Part shown: positions 44,071-56,600 of the stretch, in pieces | Layout: each line of letters starts with the position of its first letter | How positions within the stretch are numbered: position 1 is the stretch's first letter | From: Pogona vitticeps | Lineage: Eukaryota; Chordata; Lepidosauria; Squamata; Agamidae | Direction of reading: 5' to 3' | DNA: 64,000 nucleotides | NCBI RefSeq assembly: GCF_051106095.1 | Contig: NC_135785.1 | Coordinates: 212,287,545-212,351,544, forward strand | The notes under the pieces: generated by a model | Told to the model about the DNA's origin: nothing | What the model saw: only the letters and a program-made list of their open reading frames with translations | Database searches by the model: none | Translations under genes and position numbers: made by a program

Positions 44071-44560
44071 GGCGGCCGGTGCAAGCCGCGTCGTCCTCAA
44101 CGCGGACGCTCCATCTTCAGGGGGAATATGACGGGCCGCGAGAGGGAGAGGCTGCCGGTGAGGCGAACTACCGTCAAGCGCGGAAGACGCGCCGTTCCCG
44201 CGCGACCAGGCGAGAGCGGCAAAGAGCGCGTGGGAACGGCGCGCTTTGCGGCAAGCCGGGCGAGGGTTACTCCGGTGGGGTCCCCTGTTTTGGCTGTTTG
44301 CGCGGGGCCGCCTCAACGAGGCCCCTGGCCTGTTGAAGTTCACCGAGAGGTCACGGAATGACCGTTTCGTGTGCCAGAGTGCCTTTCTTCAAGAGAGCTG
44401 CAACGTGGTCTCGGGTGGCCGTGTTCGTTGAGCGGCGGGCATGGGAAGGAAAAGGAGACGAACTGGCAACGCCAAAGCAGGGCCCTCGGGCTCTCAGGCG
44501 ACCCCCCCCCTCCGTCGACCTGCCGAACCCGCGCCCAAGCCACCACTCCGATGGAAGAAG
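43820..44560. promoter_or_regulatory. CpG island at RBM11 promoter
   Basis: GC-rich, CG-dense sequence covering RBM11 exon 1 and about 490 bp upstream. LIPI begins 3.6 kb further on the opposite strand, so the interval is divergent, but the LIPI first exon is outside the island. The long overlapping open frames here (for example 43449-44336 and 43534-44361) are by-products of few TA-containing codons. Confidence 0.75.
43969..44070 (-). CDS. RBM11: RBM11 exon 1 (start codon)
   Basis: MAMAASGRAVDRTLFVGNLE then SRVREEILYELFLQ, 34 codons, donor gtgcca. RNP2 LFVGNL. Two in-frame ATGs (44070 and 44064); the first is taken. Upstream frame is open but has no supporting homology. Confidence 0.93.
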
Positions 44561-46109
44561 TTCGGGAAGGGGATTTCCCAAGGTTGCAATTCCAGATGGA
44601 GAAACACTTTTAATTTTTTTAATTGAACTGTACCTTTCAGGATATCGCCCCGTCCCGGTTTCTGAGAATTGTAGTTCCAAAATGTCACTGCCCCAAGCCC
44701 TGGATCCTATCCTGTAGATGCCTTCTGTGTCGCCTTCCTTTTCCTTCTCCCTGAATGGCTTCATGTTGGCCGTTTTCATACCTTACAGCCGTTATATGTA
44801 TTCTTCTTACCATGCACATTTTTCTTGTGTTCCTTCCTCCTTCCAATTATATTTCTGTTACGTTTTTCTTCCTCCATTCTTACTTTTCTTACTGGACAAA
44901 AAGTGGATAGTAATATGTATATATTTTTTGAAACTTATCTACAGCTGAAATATTTACAGCAATATTGGCATGAGGGGTGGGACACAAGTGCAGAGTATGA
45001 ATAGGAAAAGGACTTTTATTAAGGTAAACACTCATTTTAGTTCCATTGGAAATTTGAAAAGCACAGCTGCTTTCTACTGGGCTTGTGATTTCTCACTTGG
45101 GAGGTAAGGATCTATTCTGATAGGCCTTAAAGAAACAGCGATTTTGCTAGGTTTGCAACTATTGTACTGTCTAATCCTGGAAGTAGGTGGGTGTGCTTGC
45201 CGTTTGGATACAAAATTGGAGGGTTCCTTAACTTGGGCTGCCCTCACATGGTCCATCCTGATACTGCAGTGTTTCTAACGATTTGCTATGCTGTCTGTAC
45301 TTGCTTAGGTGGCACCCTCTTAATGTATTCTAATTAACATTATTAGGTCTATGACATATTTGCTGTGCAAGCTATTTGTTTTGTATGTTGCCTGATCAGT
45401 GTCCTTTCAGTCTTTTCTTGATTGTGGCCATGACGTGATATAAGTATAACTGTAGAGCCTTTATGCTGTCATGTTTTTAACCTCCTCCCTTCCTCATGTG
45501 TCATTCTGGCACTGACTTGACTTCCATGGTTGAAGATAAAAGTTATTTAATGCATATATAATCTAATACACATATTTTAATTTCTAAAATTCTGTAACAG
45601 CACAAATGTAAAGATGACATACCTTATTTTCTTATATGTGTGAATAAGTGATGACATTATCGTTAAATAAACCCCTCTTTCTGTTATTGTGCCTTTTGAT
45701 TTCATCATCTGTGACTCAGCCACATTGACCTTTCTGTGTGTTTTCAGCATAAATGCCATAAAAAGAGAAAGAGAGTTGTGTATATTACCATGAACTCACT
45801 GGAAGAGAGGACGGATATAAATGTAACAAAACTAAATAAATAATGATGAGATACAGGTGACTGCATGGCTTATGCCTGAAGCTGGGATGTTCAAACAGGC
45901 CTGCACCCATATCCTGGTGGCAGGTGATGAATCACTACCTGATTTTGTGAATTTGAGTGTCTTAAAGGAAATGACTGTAAGAAAGTTATGGAAAATTAGT
46001 AAATATTTCTGAGAGTCTCCCTGGGTTTCCATTTACATATGCAGATATAGTAACACATTCAGGGAAACCTAATAAAAATACAATGCTGTTTTCCTCATTG
46101 TGAAGGGCA
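44561..46109. other. RBM11-LIPI intergenic DNA
   Basis: No gene seen. A short L2-type 3' end ('gaggacggatataaatgtaa ... aaataaataatg') lies at about 45797-45845. Confidence 0.5.
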
Positions 46110-46121
46110 AACCCTTAAGAT

Positions 46122-47260
46122 TTTTTGTTGTTATTTTTTATTAAGTCTTATCTGACTCTTCGTGACCCCATGGACCAGAGCACACCAGGCCCTCCTGTCT
46201 TCCACTGCCTCCCGGAGCTGGGTCAAATTCATGCTGGTAGCTTCGATGACACTGTCCAACCATCTTGTCCTCTGTCATCCCCTACTCCTCTTGCCCTCAC
46301 ATTTTCCCAACATCATGGTCTTTTCCAGGCAGTCTTCTCATGAGATGGCCAAAGTATTGGAGCCTCAGTTTCAGGATCTGTCCTAGTGAGCACTCGGGGT
46401 TGATTTCCTTCAGAATGGATAGGTTTGATCTCCTTACAATCCAGGGGACTCTCAAAAGTCTCCTCCATCAACACAATTCAAAAGCATCAATTCTTCGGCA
46501 GTCAGCTTTCTTTATGGTCTAGCTCTCACTTCCATACAACACTACTGGAAAAAACAACAGCTTTGACTATGCAGACCTTTGTTGGCAAGGTGATGTCTCT
46601 GCTTTTTAAGATACGGTCGAGGTTTGTCATCGTTTTCCTCCCAAAAAGCAGGCATCTTTTAATTTTGTGGCTGCTGTCACCATCTGCAGTGATCATGGAG
46701 CCCAGGAAAGTAAAATCTGTCACTGCCTCCATATCTTCCCCTTCTGTTTGCCAGGAGGTGATGGGACCAGTGGCCATGATCTTCATTTTTTGGATGTTGA
46801 GTTTCAGACCATTTTTTGCGCTTTCTCACCCTCATTAAGAAGTTCTTTAATTCCTCATTTTCTGCCATCAGAGTGGTATCATCTGCATATCTGAGGTTGT
46901 TGATATTTCTTCCGTCAATCTTAATTCTGGCTTGGGATTCATCTAGTCCTGTCTTTCGCATGATGTATTCTGCATATAAATTAAATAAGCAGGGGGACAA
47001 CATACTGTACAGCCTTGTACTCCTTTCCCAATTTTGAACCAATCAGTTGTTCCATATCTAGTTCTAACTGTTGCTTCCTTTCCCACATACAGATTTCTCA
47101 GGAGACCTATAAGGTGGTCAGGAACTGCCATTTCTTTAAGGACTTGCCATAGTTTGCTGTGGTCCACACAGTCAAAGGCTTTGGCGTAGTCAATGAAGCA
47201 GAAGTAGATGTTTTTCTGGAACTCTCGGGCTTTTTCCATAATCCAGTGCATGTTAGCAAT
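46122..47260 (-). mobile_element. BovB (RTE) LINE, 5'-truncated, 1139 bp, perfect target duplication
   Basis: Reversed BovB text throughout, from the 3' end 'tgactcttcgtgaccccatg' to 'atgaagcagaagtagatgtt'. The minus strand codes RT pieces LSPCLFNLYAEYIMRKTGLD, NLRYADDTTLMAENEELKNF and FCFIDYAKAFDCVDHSKLWQ, so the catalytic YADD is present. aacccttaagat flanks both ends (46110-46121, 47261-47272). Long stretches of frame survive. This is one of the younger insertions in the window, between RBM11 and LIPI. Confidence 0.95.
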
Positions 47261-47637
47261 AACCCTTAAGATATCTCCTAAATATCTCACAAAACAAATA
47301 GTTTTGCTTGTTACATAGCATAGCAATTATTATCTGCACTTGGAGCCTGGTGAAACCAGGTTTTAAGAAGTCAGAAAGCAGGAGCTTTGCTGATTTAAAA
47401 GCACAGCAACTTTGAAGGACCTGAAACTGTCTTGCCTGTTTAAGTTGGAAAGGAGGGGCCACAGATTGCAAAACCATAAAGGCTGGGTTTCACTAGGCCA
47501 ACTACTTCCTTCTGTAAACCACACCTATTTTATCAAGGATACTTAATGCAGTACTGAAGCAATAGCCAGCATGTTAGAAGGAAATGACAGTGTCCCTTCA
47601 GATGTGAATAATGCATGTTGCTTTTCAACATTCACCA

Positions 47638-47686
47638 ATGCTGAGATTGTTTTTCTTCACCTGTTTCACAGCATGTATCACAGCAG
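47638..47686 (+). CDS. LIPI: LIPI exon 1 (signal peptide)
   Basis: Codes [16 protein letters not shown] and the first base of Asp17. The hydrophobic core [12 protein letters not shown] is a signal peptide; human LIPH starts MLRFYLFISLL. Context caccaatgc is acceptable for initiation. Donor gtaagg. Too short for ORF listing; it was found by working back from exon 2. Confidence 0.82.
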
Positions 47687-50600
47687 GTAAGGTAGCTATT
47701 TAAAAGTTTCTCTTAACCTTTTACCAAAAGGAATGCTAGGATAGTATGTTGAACTTTGGAATGGCCTTGGTTGTGCTCTCTGAATCATCTGAAGTCCTAT
47801 GCAGATGAATGTAACCCTTTCAGAAGCAGTACAAATGTTTTCTATTTAGTGTAAAATGACAAGAGATAGTTTTTCTTCTGTGATTTGTATAAAAATAGGC
47901 AGCTGATCTTTGTTTGTGGGGAGAATTGGGAAGGAACAGTTATCAGTGAGATAGAGTTGATGTGGAGAACTTGCTCTGTAGTGTATAGACAGTCCCAGAT
48001 TCTGTCCCTGGAATCTTCCATTAAAGCTGGAATGCTGCTGTCTGAGAAGATGAGAGAAGGATGAATGGACCAGTGGCCTGCCTTAATACAGAGGTGTTTT
48101 ATATATCCATATGGCCTGAAAAATCTAATGTTCATTCAAAGCGTGCTTACTTTTAAAAAATCCACTGAATGTAATGAGACCTACATTGACAACAGTGCAC
48201 ATTTGCAAATCCCTAGGCATCTCAGCAAATACACGGTGACTCTCATATTAACTATTCAGCACACCATAAACTGGCTAAAGCAGTTCCTTCCAGACTGAAA
48301 ACAGAAATTCAGTTTTTTGATAGTTATTCCCTACAGACAAATTTATCCTGTATTTTTAATCCCTCTAATGATTAATGTTTTCAGAGCAGATTACAAAAAC
48401 ATTATAGTAGAAAGTTGTTCAATGTGCAATACAATAAGAAAACAAACAATATACTGATTTTTATTTTTAAAAAGCAATGTAATATAAACAATTTAATCTT
48501 GCAAAATTAAGGTAAGATGTTTAAATTGTACATAATCAAATGTATAATTGCCACCTTCAACTAACAAACTAGACAATAAGTGTTTTCAGCCTCAAGGTAT
48601 TACGTTTGACAGTGCAGAAATATTTTATTTATTTATACTATTTGTATCCTACCTTTCTTCACAAAGGATGCAAGGTGGCTTACGTCATTAAAAGTATGTA
48701 AACCTAACAGCAATACTGAAAGGATCAAACAAATATGTCACTCTCTAAAAATGGTAAACAAAAGCAACATCAAAACATATTCAAAGTGGTAAAGTACAGC
48801 AATCGTTTAACAAATCCTACTCAAGGCAGCAGGAATTTAGACAAAATTTGCCAGAAGAGTAAGGTCTTCACCTGCATGTGGAATGACGGCAAAGAGGAGG
48901 CCAGCCTGGGTTCCTGTGGGAGGGACATCCAAAGTCTGGGAGCAGCAGAAGAGAAGGCCCACTCCCATGTCCCCACCAAACACACCTGTGGAGGTGGTGA
49001 GATGAGAGAAAGGTCTCTGGATGATCTTATCACCTGGGAAGGCTCATAAAGGGAGATTATTATTATCCTTGAGATAGCGTAGACTCAAGCCATTTCGGGC
49101 TTTATAGGTTAGAACCAGCACTCTGAATTGTGCTCACAACTGGATTGTCAGTCAGTGGAGTTGCTCTAACAGTGGAATTATGTGATCCCTGTGACCAGCC
49201 CCCATTAGCAATCTGACCGCCACATTTTGGCCCCACTGAAATTTCCAAACACCTTCTAGAAGCAGCCTCGTGTAGAGTGTTATTTTTATGTCAGGAAGAG
49301 ATAAAAGCGTAACAGAAAAGAACCATTGTGCCTGGGAGGATTAGCTGTGGACTATGAGTATCCTGGCACATCAGATGCAGATAGTAATTTTAGTTTTTTA
49401 CATTATAGCAGAGCTACGTGGCAAACTTTGTCTGAATGACAATATCAGTACATTTTTAAATACAGAAGAGGGAGGAGAAATAATTATTTAGTGACAATTT
49501 GAAAAATATGACCAACCCAATGAGAATGCTTTAACAGAGTGGGAGAATCGGCCTTTTTAATCCCAGGTTCAAATCCTTTCTCACCCTTGAAATTTGCTGT
49601 ATGACTTTGTTGTTAAGTTGTGTCCGACTCTTCGTGACCCCATGGACTAGAGCACACCAGGCCCTCCTGTCTTCTACTACCTCCCAAAGTTTGGTCAAAT
49701 TCATGTTGGTAGCCTTGATGACACTGTCCAACCATCTTGCCCTCTGTCGTCCCCTTCTCTTGCCTTCACATTTTTCCAACATGGATGACTTTAGACACCA
49801 CTAATTCGGAGCCTGAAGTACGTGACTGTGAAGATAAAACAAAATAACCCTTATGAGTTCCTCTATACAAGTTTCTCTAGTTCCCTTTAAAACTAATGTT
49901 GCCTAATTATCTTTAAATTCTTATTTCAGATACAGAACAAGAATGCCCAAAGTTTACTGAACTTAGTATATTTGACTCAGTAATTGGTACAAGTCTGAAA
50001 GTACAACTGCTTCTGTATACAAGAAGAAACCAAAAGTGTGCAGAGGCTCTCAGTGAACACAATCTAACAGTTTCTTCATATCTCAACGTGACCAAGAAAA
50101 CTATTATTATTATCCATGGCTACAGACCTACAGGTTCTCCACCAGTATGGATTGACAACATTAAAGATGATCTGCTTGAAGAAGACGACGTCAACATTAT
50201 AATAGTAGATTGGAATCGGGGTGCCACAACAGCAAATTATCATAGTGCTGTTTTCAATGCCAAGAAAGTAGTAGACATTTTGAAGAATCTGATTGACCAA
50301 ATGGTGGTAAGGTATACTGTATCACAGTATTAGACTATAAGACTCTATTGTCTTGCACTTGATATGAATATGTTGCATTTTTAATATTGTCATAGAAACA
50401 GCAGTAGTGTTGGTCTTAAGTTACATCGTTTCTGCAGTTATTATATAAATAACTGAAGGTCTTCCTTTCCTAGCGCCTTTGGAATTAAAACATGGCAGTT
50501 TGAAAAGGAAGAATAAATCTTGATTTAAACATTGGTTAGAGTAAGCTTACTGAATCAGTAGGACTCGCATTGCAGTAAATCCCACTGATTCAACAGGCCT

Positions 50601-53600
50601 ATGTTAGTTGTGACCTATTACCAGATTTCAAGCAATATCTACATCAAATGCTCTGATTAATATTTTATTCAGAGCTTGGAATTAATCATGACAAGTTAAC
50701 AATATAGCCTCTAGTACTGTACTTTACTTTTAGATAACATTGTTGCCAGTGGTGGTGTTTTTTAAAAGTAATATAGTGATGGGCAACATTATTAACTTTT
50801 TTGTGGAATAGGTGCTGTTTACTTGTGATCCCAAGAATGTTGCTTTGGGGTTGTTTTGAAGTTAAGTCTTCTGGATAAAATTAAAATAACTGTAATGTGT
50901 TGTAACATCTTCCTAGCCATTATAATATGAAAAAGCACTGTGTTAATTATAACACATATATCCGTTGTTTTTAAAAAGCAGCAAGTTACTTTATAAAAAT
51001 AGTTTCTAAATTCTCGTCCCATCCTTGTGTATTTACTGCCAGGAAAATGGAGCCTCTCTCAACTCTGTTTATATGATTGGAGTAAGCCTTGGTGCTCACA
51101 TAGCTGGATTTGTTGGAAAGATATATAATGGCAAAATTGGCAGAATTACAGGTAAGACTGAATGCCACCACCATGGCCATCCAATGCACAGAAGCTTCCC
51201 ACAATTCAGTTGAATCCGTAGAGTTGGCAATGGAAAAGCATTCTTGGTTCCATGTCAGCAGACTACCATTAGGGAGTCTCTGTTCACTTCCAGCAGTTGC
51301 CTGCTCTACATGTTGCCTATTGAAAATAGTGCTGTAACGTTTGATGTTTAAGAAAGACGACTCTGGGCAGCCATTCGAAAGTACTTCTGGTCTAAACACC
51401 AAGGAAGGTGGGATGGAAACTATGTACTTTGCAGGAGGAAGAAGTTGCAGCGATTCAGATAGTGGTCATGTGGTGTTTATTTTCACTCTGAAGAGCCCTT
51501 AGCTTCCTGTGAACAAAAAAAGCCATAAAAAGCAGTAAACTTTGGATCTCCATTTTGAAAATACAACAAACCCCCTAGAAACCCTACAATGTTTTTCATT
51601 ATGTGGGCTTTTAATTGCATTACATTAAAGTAGGTCCACATATCGAGATCGGATTAGGATAACTGATTTCCCCAGGAGTCCCACAGAGATTTGTAGACCT
51701 CCTAGGCAAAGAGAACAGATTCTGTGATTCGGCATAGCTAACATTATCCCAATAAAGGGTTAATCCCAGAATGAAGTCAGTAATTAATATTAAGTTCTTG
51801 CAACTCATCTGGGTAGCTTATTTAAGGATTTTCCATTATTGCAATAATTCCAGGCAACTCTAGAACTTGTTAATTCTGTACAAGTTCTTTTTACATCATT
51901 TCTAAGTTCCATATGAAAAACATAAAGTACAAAAGTATTACAAACATGTAACTTTTGAGAAGTCACAGGTATGCTGCTTCATCTTGCAAAAAGCATCTTT
52001 ACAGCTGTAAACAAAATTGTGGACAAAAATCCTTATACGCTGACAAGATGAACTTAAGTTGTACGTGAATACAAAACATTGGAGTGTTGAAATACAGGAG
52101 CGAATACAGTCAAAAGCATAGGAGCATAAGTACAATAAAATATTTTAAAGAATTTTTAGGTTACATTCTGAAATACAGGAACATCTTCATTAAGAGTACA
52201 GACTCAAGAATAAAAATGAACATTAAGGGTTTATATACAAATAAGGCAGGGAATACATCTCTAGAACACTTCAGAGTTCTTAATAAAGTTGTAAAAAGCA
52301 AAAGCTTTATAACTTTCAGTGAAAGGCATGAAAAATTCTTAAACTTCTTTTGCTCTACAGCAATTTCTCTGGAACAGATTATCCTCATCAAACGAGGCAC
52401 CACTCTATTCTCATTGGTTTAACACAGGTCTCCACATCTATTTCGTTGTTAACTTACATTATAGGTAAATATAACTCAAGCAGCAGAATAAAATACACTT
52501 CCATTTTTTCCCTGTGGTTCACATAATATAATCACTTTGCTTACATTTTTCATCACAAAAACTGGCACAAAACTGAATAAGCTACTTCTGCCATATTGTC
52601 ATATCACTTTTATGTTCCAAAAATAAAATGGCGATGTTCCCCAGCTGTAGTTTTTCAACAATACTTTCACTTTTAATGCACCACTCTGAAGTTCATTTTA
52701 AAATAACTTTTTACGTTTAGGGCAATACCTTTTTACTTTTAGGGCAATACTACAAAATTAATTTTTTTAACTATAACACACACAACTCCATTAACTGCAT
52801 AAGACAGAAGAGCACTGTGTTGAAGTACTTCCAATGTAACATCTGTAATCACGGCAGAGACCTTTTATTTTCTTTGCAGCAAAGGGGTTGTTCCATGGGT
52901 TCCGAAGTGTGTGACTGTGTTGGAGGGGCACCAAGTACAGATTTTCTGTGCTAAATTGCTACTTAATTTTTTCTCATAGGACTAGTAACAAGCTGTATCT
53001 GGAACTGCAGATTTAAAGTATAGGCCTCAGATTTTAGAGTGTTAAGAAAAGAGAAACTAAAGACACTAAATTTATTTATATATTGTGTTTGTATTAATTA
53101 TGCTTAAGAAACAAAGGAAGTTTTTTGTGTGTTGCTCAGTTTCATTTAATATTTTTACTTTGAAAACTCTTTTGTGTTGTGCTCCTTTATCACGCCAGGT
53201 CTTGATCCAGCAGGGCCGTCGTTTACAGGAAAGTCACCTGAAGAGAGACTGCATTACACTGATGCACAGTTTGTAGATGTTATTCATACCGATATTGATG
53301 GTAATTACGATGGCGGTTTGGATTTCCAGAACTGTATTTCCAGAATCTTTTCTTTCTTTCTTTTCTTTTCTTTTTTTGGAGCAATGGTGTGATAAACTCA
53401 ACTTGTTGGTATACTAAGCTTAATATAGGTCAAACTAATAACTACTTAAAGTGTACTGAAAATTACAATGAACATGGCACGTTTCAAATACTTGAAATTT
53501 TTTTGCATAGAGGACAGACGGGATCTGTTCTCTATCATCCCAGAGTGCAGGACACAATCATTGGCTCAAGTTACAGGAAGCGAAATTTCAGCTGAACATC

Positions 53601-56600
53601 AAGAAAAACTTCCTAACTGTTAGGTAATGGAACCAATTACCTAGAGACCTTTGGGTAGAGTGGGCGGCATATAAATTAAGTAAGTAAGTAGGTAAGTAGG
53701 TAAGTAAAGTAAAAAATAAAAAATTATCTTAGGAGATGGTGGGTACTCCAGTAGAGGCATTCAATACAAACTTAGACAACCATCTGTCATATGTACTTTG
53801 ATTTGGATTTTGTCATTGAACAGGTAATTGAACTCAATGGCTTTATAGCCCCCTTCCAACTCCATTATTCTATGATTCTGTGATTCTATGTTTTTGCAAT
53901 AGTCTGCACCATATCTGGGAAGGTGTGTGTGTGTGCGTCCAGTTGGAAAAGCTGTTTAAAACATCCAAAGAAATGTCAGAAATGGGATTTGGTTCTTAGT
54001 TTGTTCTGAAATGTATGATTTCTTTATGCTTCTTAACTGTAATACATCATTTCTTTTTTTTCTTTTTTTAATATATATTTGTTCATTCCCTATGTGTTGC
54101 TAGTTTTGGGTTACAGGAAGCCCTTGGGAAATATTGATTTCTACCCCAATGGAGGAACAGATCAACCTGGTTGTCCAACAACATTATTGGGTGGTAAGTT
54201 AATAAGGGTCTAGGCCTGGAGTAATTAGAGTTTTACAGATGCAGCTGGTGAAATTATTTAATAAGTAGGCTGTTAAATAAATTAAAACACTACAGCTCAA
54301 TTCAGGTTTGCTGGTAGGATGCGGAAGCAGCCCTGACAGTAAATATAAATGTTCCACAGAGTAATTTGTTATATCTAATTGGGAGTGACTGAATACTTTT
54401 CAACATGTCCAGAAACAAAACCCAATACACTGTGCTACATTACATTATTTGGGGGTGTGTATGTTTAGCTCTACTTTCTAATTAAGTTGCAAGCTTTCAT
54501 ATATGCTTAAATGAGAGGCTAGTCTCAACCTGAATGTCAGACATATTGCTTTACCCTTCCATAAAAAGAAAGTATGTACCTGACCTCAAATGTGATTTAT
54601 TGCTCTAGTATTATAATTAATTTTTTTAAAATAACATAGTATTGTTGTTTCTCTAAGGACTTCAGTATTTCAAATGTGACCATCAGAGATCTGTATTTTT
54701 GTATCTGGCATCACTGAAGCACAATTGTAATGTAACAGCATACCCTTGTGATTCATATGTGGATTATAGAAATGGAAAATGTGTGGACTGTGAAGCTTTT
54801 GCACCACTTCCTTGTCCAGTATTGGGTAAGAATTAATTATGCATTACTTTGTAAATGTGTATAGCATGTTATGAATAGTTATATACTTGATGTCTAATAG
54901 CATTCTTCTCTGATGTCATTGGAACAAGAATGAAGGTGAATTGTCTGCTTGTATGCCACCCCTGGAGATCAGCAAAATCTGCTGTGGAATCTTGGGGCAT
55001 GGCTGGATTGGCTCAGCAACTACATGACATAAAACTTGATGTAGGGAAACCCATTTTGAAATTGCCTCTTTTGAGAGGGAACTGACTTTTTGTGTATGCA
55101 ACTAACAGGGGTCGTTTAAATTTGCTCCGCTTGGCAGGCATTGTTTTCCTCTGCTTTCTGCTCCATGTGATCACCTGATCCTAAGGCAAAGGGGCACTCA
55201 TAGGAGTGTTGATTCCCCTCAACCCAGCACCTGGGTTGTGATAAGGAGGAGGGATTATCTGTCACTGTGATTGATTAGTGTCATTAGATAATCTTTTGTG
55301 TGCAGTGATCACTGGTCCTTATGGCTGGGTAGAGTTCATTGACCTTTTGCAGGCTGTATTTTTCAGTGCTGGAAGCCAGGCTTTGTTGAGTTTTAGACTT
55401 TCTTTTTTTGTTGAAGCTCTGCTGGTGTTTGTGGATTTCAGTGGCTTCCCTGTGCAATCTAACATAACAATTGCTGGTGTTGTCCAGTATTTTGAAATAG
55501 AATTTCATGTCCAGCTTATTTTAGGGCTTGTTCAGCTAATGCTGATTTTTCCGGTTGTTTTAGCCTGCAGTGTCCCTCACGTTCTTTGATTTTGTTGTGA
55601 ATGCTATGTTTTGTGGTTCCAATATATACCTGTCCACAACTGCATGGTATCTGGTATACTCCTGCAGTGGTGAGGGGGGCTCTCTTGTCCTTTGCTGACC
55701 ATAACATTTGTTGTATTTTTGTAGTGGGTCTGAATACTATTTGTAGGTTGTGTTTTTTCAAAAGTTTTCCCATGCGGTCCATGACCCTTTTGATGTATGG
55801 CAGAAATACTTTATTTGTGGGTGGCTGTTTTTCCTCTTCAGTTTGGTGTTGTTGTTGTTCGTTTGTTTGTTTGTTTTGTTTGATGGCTCTTGTGATTTCA
55901 TTCTTGGAATAGCTATTTGCTATTCTGACGTTTCTGATTAGTTAGAACAGGTCAAATCAGCCTTGTTCTTGATCAGAAACTTTTTTCTCAGATATATTTT
56001 CAAAAGTTCACAGAACAGAAAGGCAAGATCTAAATACCTAGTCTAAAGCAAAAGCTGATCCTCCATGCATTTAATATGCTGAATTAAATCTACATATTGG
56101 CCCACATTATCCTTATTTTTCTGTATTGCCATGAGTAAAGAAAGAGCCACATCAGAAAAATGGCTTGCACAATATCTAAATAGTTGACGAGTTTAAATAA
56201 TTTAATTGTTAACTATTTCACAGACTTGAACAGTTTGGCCAGACAAACTCTTTTATGAAAACAGCAAGAGTTTATTTGTGAACGATTGATCACAGAAAGA
56301 CTAACTAACTTTGTAGACCCTTAGGACAGATTCAGATCTTCAGACTTCTAGCATTTCCTGTGACCTTCAAGGTCCAAATCTCCACAAACACAATTTTCCA
56401 TACATACTAAAGGCTATCTTTAAATATTCAAAAAGCACCCTATGGAGTTTATGTTAAATAGTCTTACAGATGAGTATACTTAAATTTTCCTTTAGGCTTT
56501 AGGTTTATTTTTCTTTTCTTTTTTAAATCAAATGCCAAGAGGTGTGTCATCACCCCAATACTCTGATTCATAAGACAGCAAGAGAAGCATGGAGAAGGAT

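Noticed and set aside
43449-44361. Long overlapping plus-strand frames (295 and 275 codons) opposite RBM11 exon 1
   Set aside because: They lie in a CpG island, overlap each other in different frames, and cross the well-supported RBM11 exon. Few stops are expected in such GC-rich DNA.
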